Source: Brachybacterium subflavum
Lineage (GTDB): Bacteria; Actinomycetota; Actinomycetes; Actinomycetales; Dermabacteraceae
Direction of reading: 5' to 3'
DNA: 64,000 nt
Assembly: GCF_009299795.1 (NCBI RefSeq)
Contig: NZ_VIGP01000003.1
Coordinates: forward strand, 434,001 to 498,000
Position 1 is the first letter of the stretch. Each line of letters begins with the position of its first letter. The position numbers were made by a program, and so were the translations under genes. The notes under the pieces are model-generated. The model saw only the letters and a program-made list of their open reading frames with translations, made no database searches and was not told the DNA's origin. Shown piece after piece: positions 58,251 to 64,000 of this stretch.

Positions 58251-59000
58251 ATGAGCGAGCACCCCGCGCCCAAGAACCGCACCCCGACCCAGGACGAGGA
58301 CGTCGTCTCCGCGACCGGGGGCCACGCCGGCAGCACCTACGACGGCCACGTCGAGGTCGACGGCCCGACGGCGACCCGTCGCATGACGACCCTCGTGATC
58401 CGCAAGTCGTCCGTGGGCCCCATGGACAACAACAGCTACCTGCTGACCTGCCGGGTGTCCGGCGCGCAGCTCCTCGTGGACGCCGCGGCCGACCTCCCGC
58501 GGCTGCTGCGCCTGGTGCGCGAGGGCTCCCCCTCGAGCCGCCTCGACTCGATCGTCACCACCCACAGCCACCACGACCACGTGGGAGCCCTCGCCCAGCT
58601 CGTGGCGGCCACGGGCGCGCGCACCTTCGCGGGTGCCGCCGACGCGCCGGACATCCCGACGCCGACGGACGAGCCCCTCGAGGACGGCGCGCTGATCCGC
58701 GTGGGCGTGAACGACCTGCACGTGATCGGTCTGCGCGGCCACACCCCCGGCTCGATCGCGCTGCTGTGGCGCGGCGGCGAGGACGGCGACCACCTGTTCA
58801 CGGGCGACTCCCTGTTCCCCGGCGGCGTCGGCGCGACCCAGGGCGATGCGCAGCGCTTCACCGCCCTGCTCGACGACGTCGAGCACCGCCTCTTCGACGC
58901 GCTCCCGGACAGCACCTGGGTCTACCCCGGCCACGGGGACGACACCACCCTGGGCGCGGAGCGCCCGCAGCTCGGCGACTGGCGCGAGCGGGGCTGGTGA
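58251..59000 (+). CDS. Metallo-beta-lactamase fold hydrolase (glyoxalase II-like)
   Basis: MBL-fold protein of 249 aa. THSHHDHVG (about 104-112) holds the HxHxDH zinc motif, LRGHTPGSIALL and FTGDSLFPGGVG supply further ligands, and YPGHGDDTTLGAERP closes the metal site, the glyoxalase II-like pattern. The first 40 residues are a polar lead. It is divergent from uvrA, and its stop overlaps the start of the polymerase gene by 4 nt (GTGA). Its substrate is unknown; the tight link to a polymerase could be accidental. Confidence 0.88.
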   Translation: MSEHPAPKNRTPTQDEDVVSATGGHAGSTYDGHVEVDGPTATRRMTTLVIRKSSVGPMDNNSYLLTCRVSGAQLLVDAAADLPRLLRLVREGSPSSRLDSIVTTHSHHDHVGALAQLVAATGARTFAGAADAPDIPTPTDEPLEDGALIRVGVNDLHVIGLRGHTPGSIALLWRGGEDGDHLFTGDSLFPGGVGATQGDAQRFTALLDDVEHRLFDALPDSTWVYPGHGDDTTLGAERPQLGDWRERGW

Positions 59001-60811
59001 CCGCGCCGGATCCCGAGGGACCGGCGCGGGGAGCTCCGCCGGCGTCGATCGTCGTCGCCCGGGCGGCCGACGGGCGGATCGCGCTCGTCGCGCTCGACGC
59101 CGAGGGCCGGAGGATCGGTCTCGAGGAGGTCGCCGCCGAGGCCTGGCCCGACCGGGCCCGCGAGATCGAGAGCGGCGAAGGCGGGGACGGCGACGCCGCC
59201 CTGGGTCCGCCGTCGTCCCCGCGCTGGGTGCTGCCGGACGCCGCGACCTGGTGCCCCGCGCTGCTGCGCGCCGGGGTGCGCCTGCGCCGCTGCCACGACC
59301 TGCGCCTCGCCCACACGATCCTCTCGCGCTCGGCGCTCGTACGCGAGGCGGACGCGGCGCCGCTGATCGAGGCGCGTGCCTGGGAGACTCCCGAGGACCT
59401 CGTCGAGGCGGAGCGGGAGGGCCGCGGCCCCGGGGCGACCCTGTTCGATCTCGATGCGGCGGGCCGCACGGGAGGCGTCCCCCAGGGAGTGGACGAGGTG
59501 CTCGCCGAGCACGGCCGCCAGCGCGCGGCGGTCGCCGGGAGCACCGAGCCCTCGCGGCTGCGGCTCCTGCTCGCCTCCGAGTCCGCGGGTGCGCTCGTGG
59601 CCGCGGAGATGCACGCCGCGGGCATCCCCTGGGACGTCGTCGAGCACGACCGCATCCTCGCCGAGGCCCTGGGACCGCGCCCGCGCCGCGACCAGGTGCC
59701 CGCCCGGATGGCGGAGGCCGCCGCCGAGGTCCGCACCGCGCTGGGCGATCCGCTGCTGGGCATCGACTCCCCGCCGCGCCTGCTGCGCGCGCTGCGGCGC
59801 GCGGGACTCGACGTCTCCTCGACCTCGCAGTGGGAGCTCCAGGAGATCGAGCATCCCGTGATCGAGCCGCTGCTGCGCTACAAGAAGATGTCGCGGCTGC
59901 TCACGGCGAACGGCTGGCACTGGCTCGAGGAGTGGGTGCACGAGGGCCGCTACCGGCCCGTGTACGTGCCCGGCGGCGTGGTCACCGGGCGCTGGGCGAG
60001 CAGCGGCGGCGGGGCCCTGCAGATCCCGCGGCGCCTGCGCCCGTCCCTCCGAGCCGACCCGGGGTGGCGGCTGGTCAGCGCCGACGTCTCCCAGCTCGAG
60101 CCGCGCGTGCTCGCCGCCATGTCCGACGACCGGGCGATGACCGCGGCCGGTGCGGGGAAGGACCTCTACTCGGGCATCGTCGACGCCGGGATCGTCGCCA
60201 CGCGCCAGGAGGCGAAGATCGGCGTGCTCGGCGCCCTGTACGGCGGCACCACCGGGGACAGCGCCCGGGTGGTGCCGCGGCTGCGCGAGCGCTTCCCGCG
60301 CGCCATGCGGCTGGTCGACGATGCCGCCGCGACCGGGGAGCGCGGCGGCACAGTCACCACCTGGCTGGGGCGCTCCTCTCCCCCTCCCGACCCGGCCTGG
60401 TCCGAGGCCCAGCTCCGGGCCAACTCGCCCGATGCGCAGGAGGGCGAGCAGGAGCGCTCGCGCCGCGCTGCCCGCGACCGCGGACGGTTCACCCGGAACT
60501 TCGTCGTGCAGGGCACGGCGGCCGAGTGGGCGCTCGCGTGGATGGCGGGGCTGCGGCTCGCCCTCGCGGCGTTCGACTCGGTGGACGCTGAGCAGGCAGC
60601 GACGCCCTCCGGACCGGCCTTCTCGCGTCGGGCGCACCTCGCCTACTTCCTGCACGACGAGGTCATCGTCCACGCCCCCGCCGCGCAGGCAGAAGCCGCC
60701 GCCCGGGCCGTGCAGGAGGCGGCCGACGCGGCGGGCCGTCTGCTCTTCCCCGCGAGCGACGTCGACTTCCTGCTGGACCTGCAGATCGTGGAGCGCTCCG
60801 CGGAGAAGTGA
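58997..60811 (+). CDS. PolA-like protein: bifunctional 3'-5' exonuclease/DNA polymerase type
   Basis: Short family A polymerase of 604 aa without the 5' nuclease domain of PolA. The polymerase part has motif A DVSQLEPRV (363-371), motif B RQEAKIGVLGALYGGTTG (403-420) and motif C HDEVIVH (553-559), so the catalytic aspartates are intact. The N-terminal 250 residues occupy the place of the 3'-5' exonuclease but lack obvious DEDD motifs. This type is usually annotated bifunctional 3'-5' exonuclease/DNA polymerase in actinobacteria, in addition to a true polA. It begins with GTG in a 4-nt overlap with the MBL gene. Its role between uvrA and uvrB may be in repair synthesis, an inference. Confidence 0.9.
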   Translation: MTAPDPEGPARGAPPASIVVARAADGRIALVALDAEGRRIGLEEVAAEAWPDRAREIESGEGGDGDAALGPPSSPRWVLPDAATWCPALLRAGVRLRRCHDLRLAHTILSRSALVREADAAPLIEARAWETPEDLVEAEREGRGPGATLFDLDAAGRTGGVPQGVDEVLAEHGRQRAAVAGSTEPSRLRLLLASESAGALVAAEMHAAGIPWDVVEHDRILAEALGPRPRRDQVPARMAEAAAEVRTALGDPLLGIDSPPRLLRALRRAGLDVSSTSQWELQEIEHPVIEPLLRYKKMSRLLTANGWHWLEEWVHEGRYRPVYVPGGVVTGRWASSGGGALQIPRRLRPSLRADPGWRLVSADVSQLEPRVLAAMSDDRAMTAAGAGKDLYSGIVDAGIVATRQEAKIGVLGALYGGTTGDSARVVPRLRERFPRAMRLVDDAAATGERGGTVTTWLGRSSPPPDPAWSEAQLRANSPDAQEGEQERSRRAARDRGRFTRNFVVQGTAAEWALAWMAGLRLALAAFDSVDAEQAATPSGPAFSRRAHLAYFLHDEVIVHAPAAQAEAAARAVQEAADAAGRLLFPASDVDFLLDLQIVERSAEK

Positions 60812-60829
60812 CGCGCGTGGTGCACGACC

Positions 60830-62938
60830 TCAGGACGCGCTGCGCTGGACCTGCTTGAGCTCCTTCTTGAGCTCCTGGACCTCGTCGCGCATGCGTGCCG
60901 CGACCTCGAACTGCAGGGTCTCCGCGGCCTGGTGCATCTGGGCCGTCATCTCGTCGATCATCTCGCTGAGCGCGCCCACCGGGTCGTCGCCGAGGTCCAC
61001 CGAGCGCGAGGAGACCGCGTCCACGACGTTCGCCCGGGCGCGGTCGCGGCTGACGCGCTCCTTGCCCGAGCGGTAGTCGGTCGCGAGCAGGGTGTCGGTG
61101 TCGATGTCCTCGCGGGCGAGCATGTCCGTGACGTCCGCGATTTTCTTGCGCAGCGGGGTCGGGTCGATGCCGTGCTCGGTGTTGTACGCGATCTGCTTCT
61201 CGCGGCGGCGGTTGGTCTCGTCGATCGCCTCGCGCATGGAGTCCGTGACGGTGTCGGCGTACATGTGCACCTGGCCGGAGACGTTGCGGGCCGCGCGGCC
61301 GATGGTCTGGATGAGGGAGGTGCGCGAGCGCAGGAACCCCTCCTTGTCGGCATCGAGGATCGAGACCAGGGAGACCTCGGGGAGGTCGAGGCCCTCGCGC
61401 AGCAGGTTGATGCCCACCAGCACGTCGTACTCGCCCTGGCGCAGGGAGCGCAGCAGCTCGACGCGCCGCAGGGTGTCGACGTCGGAGTGCAGGTACTGCA
61501 CGCGCACCCCGTTCTCCAGCAGGTAGTCGGTGAGGTCCTCGGCCATGCGCTTGGTGAGCGTGGTGACGAGCACGCGCTCGTCGCGCTCGACGCGCTTCTC
61601 GATCTCGGCGCGCAGGTCGTCGATCTGCCCCTTGACGGGCTTGACGACGACCTCGGGGTCGATGAGGCCCGTCGGCCGGATGATCTGCTCGACCACCCCG
61701 TCGCTGCGGCCCAGCTCGTAGTCGGCGGGCGTCGCCGAGAGGTAGACCGTCTGGCCGGTGCGCTCGGTGAACTCGCCGAAGGTCAGGGGGCGGTTGTCGA
61801 GGGCGCTGGGCAGGCGGAAGCCGAAGTCCACGAGGGTGCGCTTGCGGGAGCGGTCCCCCTCGTACATCGCCCCGATCTGCGGCACGGTCACGTGGGACTC
61901 GTCGATGACCAGCAGGAAGTCCTCGGGGAAGTAGTCCATGAGGGTGTTCGGCGGGGTGCCGGGCCCGCGGCCGTCGAGGTGGCGCGAGTAGTTCTCGACG
62001 CCGTTGGTGGTGCCCACCTGGCGCAGCATCTCGAGGTCGTGGGCGGTGCGCATGCGCAGGCGCTGCGCCTCGAGCAGCTTGTTCTGCCCCTCGAGCTCCG
62101 TGAGCCGCTCCCCCAGCTCCGACTCGATCGAGTCGATCGCCCTCGCGAGCCGCTCGGGACCGGCGACGTAGTGCGAGGCCGGGAAGATGTGGATGTCCTC
62201 CTCCTCGCGGATCACCTCGCCGGTGACCGGATGGAGGGTGTAGATCGCGTCGATCTCGTCGCCGAAGAACTCGATGCGGATCGCGAGCTCCTCGTACATC
62301 GGGATGATCTCGACGGTGTCCCCGCGCACCCGGAAGGTGCCGCGCACGAACTCGACGTCGTTGCGGTCGTACTGCATGTCGACGAAGCGACGCAGCAGGT
62401 CATCGCGGTCCACCTCGTCGCCGCGCTTGAGCCGCACCATGCGGTCCACGTACTCCTGCGGTGTGCCCAGGCCGTAGATGCAGGACACGGAGGAGACCAC
62501 GACGACGTCCCGTCTGGTCAGCAGCGAGTTCGTGGCGCTGTGGCGCAGGCGCTCGACCTCCGCGTTGATCGAGGAGTCCTTCTCGATGTACGTGTCCGAC
62601 TGCGGGACGTAGGCCTCCGGCTGGTAGTAGTCGTAGTAGGAGACGAAGTACTCGACGGCGTTGTGCGGCAGCAGATCGCGGAACTCGCTCGCGAGCTGCG
62701 CGGCCAGGGTCTTGTTGTGCGCCATCACGAGGGTCGGCCGCTGCAGCTTCTCGATCAGCCAGGCCGTGGTCGCGCTCTTGCCGGTGCCGGTCGCGCCCAG
62801 CAGCACGACGTCCTGCTCGCCCCCGTTGATCCGGCGCGCGAGCTCGTCGATCGCCTGCGGCTGGTCGCCCGACGGCCGGTACTCGGAGACCACCTCGAAG
62901 GGGCTGACGGAGCGGGTGAGGTCGGTGACGGGGCGCAT
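60830..62938 (-). CDS. uvrB: UvrABC system protein B
   Basis: Damage-verifying helicase of nucleotide excision repair, 702 aa. Walker A GATGTGKS (48-55), the beta-hairpin region [20 protein letters not shown] (101-120), helicase motifs DESHVT and QTIGRAARN, and a C-terminal UVR motif (about 655-695) that binds UvrC are all present. The ATG at 62938 lies 6 nt after a TAGGCT box, implying a leaderless message. coaE ends 10 bp upstream. Confidence 0.97.
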   Translation of the reverse strand: MRPVTDLTRSVSPFEVVSEYRPSGDQPQAIDELARRINGGEQDVVLLGATGTGKSATTAWLIEKLQRPTLVMAHNKTLAAQLASEFRDLLPHNAVEYFVSYYDYYQPEAYVPQSDTYIEKDSSINAEVERLRHSATNSLLTRRDVVVVSSVSCIYGLGTPQEYVDRMVRLKRGDEVDRDDLLRRFVDMQYDRNDVEFVRGTFRVRGDTVEIIPMYEELAIRIEFFGDEIDAIYTLHPVTGEVIREEEDIHIFPASHYVAGPERLARAIDSIESELGERLTELEGQNKLLEAQRLRMRTAHDLEMLRQVGTTNGVENYSRHLDGRGPGTPPNTLMDYFPEDFLLVIDESHVTVPQIGAMYEGDRSRKRTLVDFGFRLPSALDNRPLTFGEFTERTGQTVYLSATPADYELGRSDGVVEQIIRPTGLIDPEVVVKPVKGQIDDLRAEIEKRVERDERVLVTTLTKRMAEDLTDYLLENGVRVQYLHSDVDTLRRVELLRSLRQGEYDVLVGINLLREGLDLPEVSLVSILDADKEGFLRSRTSLIQTIGRAARNVSGQVHMYADTVTDSMREAIDETNRRREKQIAYNTEHGIDPTPLRKKIADVTDMLAREDIDTDTLLATDYRSGKERVSRDRARANVVDAVSSRSVDLGDDPVGALSEMIDEMTAQMHQAAETLQFEVAARMRDEVQELKKELKQVQRSAS

Positions 62939-62944
62939 GGCTCG

Positions 62945-62950
62945 AGCCTA
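62945..62950 (-). promoter_or_regulatory. Putative -10 box TAGGCT of uvrB (leaderless)
   Basis: Minus-strand TAGGCT (62950-62945) ends 6 nt before the uvrB ATG. Seven bases upstream of it is ATGTCCGGCC, which partly resembles the RecA-independent damage promoter motif TTGTCR. Confidence 0.5.
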
Positions 62951-63739
62951 CGTCCCGGGCCGGACATCCTGCGTGTGAGAGCGGACGCGTGCTGTCCGCG
63001 AAGCGGGGCCGACGGGCGGGACGACGGGTCCGTCGAGCAGCTCCCGGCGCAGGTCCTCGAGGAGGGTGAGCGAGCGCGTGCGCAGGGTGCCCGCGTCGGC
63101 GTTGTTCAGCAGCAGGCGGTCCGCGCGCCGGATCCGCTCGAGGTCCGTGGCCTGCGCCGCCATCACGGACTCGACGTAGGCGCGGTCGCGGCCGCGGTCG
63201 CGCACGACGCGGGCGATCCGCTCCTCTCGGGGGGCGAGCACCGCAACCACGCGCGCGTACACGTCCTCGTGGTGCTTCTCGAGCAGCAGCGGGCTGTCGT
63301 GGACGACGAGCCGCTCCCCCGCCGCGGCGGCCTCCTGCTCCGCCTCCTCGACGGCGGCATCGACCCTCGTCAGCACGATCTCCTCGAGATCCGCGCGGGC
63401 CGCCGCGTCGGCGAAGACGAGACGGGCGAGGGCCGACCGGTCGATCGTGCCCGAGGGCGCGCGGTACTCCTCGCCGAAGCGGGCCACGGCCTCCTCGACG
63501 CCCTCGCCGGGGAGATCCAGCACCGCGCGGGAGTGCGCATCGAGATCGATCACCGGGGCCCCGGCCTCCCGCCAGATCGCTGCGACGCTCGACTTGCCGG
63601 CGCCGATGCCGCCGGTCAGGCCGAGGCGGACGAGCCCAGGAGCCGCATCGCGGCCGGCATCGCGGGCGGCGCGGCGGCCGTCGTCGCCGGCGTCGGCGGC
63701 GGCGTGCGCGGGGGCCGCGCCGGTGGTCGGGCTGTGCAT
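62948..63739 (-). CDS. coaE: Dephospho-CoA kinase
   Basis: Last step of coenzyme A synthesis: phosphorylates dephospho-CoA on the ribose 3'-hydroxyl. The P-loop GGIGAGKSS (43-51) follows LVRLGLT, and LDAHSRAVLD and HDSPLLLEK are conserved CoaE segments. The N-terminus carries about 36 extra Ala/Asp-rich residues before the usual first strand, with no in-frame start closer. The ATG at 63739 is 7 nt after TACGAT, which supports it. It sits upstream of uvrB. Confidence 0.95.
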   Translation of the reverse strand: MHSPTTGAAPAHAAADAGDDGRRAARDAGRDAAPGLVRLGLTGGIGAGKSSVAAIWREAGAPVIDLDAHSRAVLDLPGEGVEEAVARFGEEYRAPSGTIDRSALARLVFADAAARADLEEIVLTRVDAAVEEAEQEAAAAGERLVVHDSPLLLEKHHEDVYARVVAVLAPREERIARVVRDRGRDRAYVESVMAAQATDLERIRRADRLLLNNADAGTLRTRSLTLLEDLRRELLDGPVVPPVGPASRTARVRSHTQDVRPGT

Positions 63740-63746
63740 GCTCCCG

Positions 63747-63752
63747 ATCGTA
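63747..63752 (-). promoter_or_regulatory. Putative -10 box TACGAT of coaE (leaderless)
   Basis: Minus-strand TACGAT (63752-63747) ends 7 nt before the coaE ATG. Confidence 0.45.
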
Positions 63753-63820
63753 CGGGGCGCGGGGGACGCCGGTCATCGCCGTCACATCCCGTCCGGGACC
63801 CATCGCCCCGAGGGCCGGCG

Positions 63821-63826
63821 CATACT
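63821..63826 (+). promoter_or_regulatory. Putative -10 box CATACT of the TRIC gene (leaderless)
   Basis: CATACT ends 6 nt before the GTG at 63833. Confidence 0.4.
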
Positions 63827-63832
63827 ACGGTC

Positions 63833-64000
63833 GTGTCCGTGGATCCCCTCGAACTGCTGGTCACCAACGACCTCCTCCGCGGTCTGGACCTGGCCGGCGT
63901 GTTCATCATGGGTGTCGCGGCGGGTGCGCTCGCCTCCCGATTGAACTTCGACGCGGTGGGCTTCGCGATCATCGGCATCGTCGCCGGGCTCGGCGGAGGC
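63833..64000 (+). CDS. TRIC-type (UPF0126) cation channel family protein, N-terminal part
   Basis: Only 56 codons are in the window. They encode DPLELLVTNDLLRGLDLAGVFIMG, then AAGALASRLNFDAVGFAIIGIVAGLGGG, the first two membrane helices and glycine-rich GxGGG of the UPF0126/TRIC (trimeric intracellular cation channel-like) family. The GTG start lies 6 nt after a -10-like CATACT. It is divergent from coaE. The rest of the gene lies beyond the right edge. Confidence 0.75.
   Translation, partial: MSVDPLELLVTNDLLRGLDLAGVFIMGVAAGALASRLNFDAVGFAIIGIVAGLGGG

Overview
The window is very GC-rich chromosomal DNA from an actinobacterium. Evidence for this is the frequent GTG starts, a MerR/MerR/FHA (GarA/OdhI) cluster, the rapZ-yvcK-whiA-gap-pgk-tpiA-secG string, an OpcA homologue after zwf, and a fused cytidylate kinase-Der protein. 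I infer a Brachybacterium-like or related micrococcal lineage, but the sequence alone does not prove the genus. I see no prophage, insertion sequence, CRISPR array or plasmid functions. Apart from one tRNA-Pro, all genes are protein-coding.

Bases 1-13,700 hold a sugar or glycoside uptake and catabolism island. A five-gene importer operon (family 5 binding lipoprotein, two permeases, two ATPases, the last cut by the window edge) runs on the minus strand behind a LacI-type regulator. Divergent from it are an MFS sugar exporter, a PAC2 protein, and an operon of two TIM-barrel isomerases/epimerases and two Gfo/Idh/MocA dehydrogenases. An identical 13-bp palindromic element, in opposite orientations, lies in front of both the importer operon and the isomerase/dehydrogenase operon, so the LacI protein probably controls both.

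Bases 13,700-25,600 carry mixed housekeeping and regulatory genes: a TIGR03085 protein, a THUMP-like methyltransferase, an orphan ParA, the MerR-MerR-GarA cluster, a methyltransferase-like protein, tRNA-Pro(GGG) with a strong hairpin after it, a zinc-ribbon miniprotein, a DUF2249-cupin protein, UspA, PurU, an intradiol dioxygenase lipoprotein and a NarL-type two-component system. Bases 25,690-31,800 carry an acyltransferase, a second sugar ABC importer (family 1 binding protein, two permeases, no ATPase), a small conserved protein, a Nudix hydrolase and a small membrane protein.

Bases 31,900-39,280 are a core cluster read leftward: ctaB, xerD (frameshifted exactly before the catalytic tyrosine), parA, rluB, tyrA and the cmk-der fusion. 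The scpA and scpB genes that usually sit between parA and rluB are missing. Bases 39,600-46,400 encode the pentose phosphate pathway (tkt, tal, zwf and an opcA-pgl gene fusion). Bases 46,600-53,200 are secG, tpiA, pgk, gap, whiA, yvcK and rapZ, read leftward. Bases 53,300-63,740 contain the whole uvrA/uvrB/uvrC nucleotide excision repair set with a metallo-beta-lactamase protein and a PolA-like polymerase between uvrA and uvrB, followed by coaE. The right edge cuts a TRIC-type channel gene.

A recurring signal is a TAnnnT-like -10 box placed 6-7 bases before the start codon. It occurs at eleven genes (6914, 13771, 15627, 21274, 25690, 34166, 58082, 58251, 62938, 63739, 63833), which suggests leaderless transcripts, and it decides several start codons.
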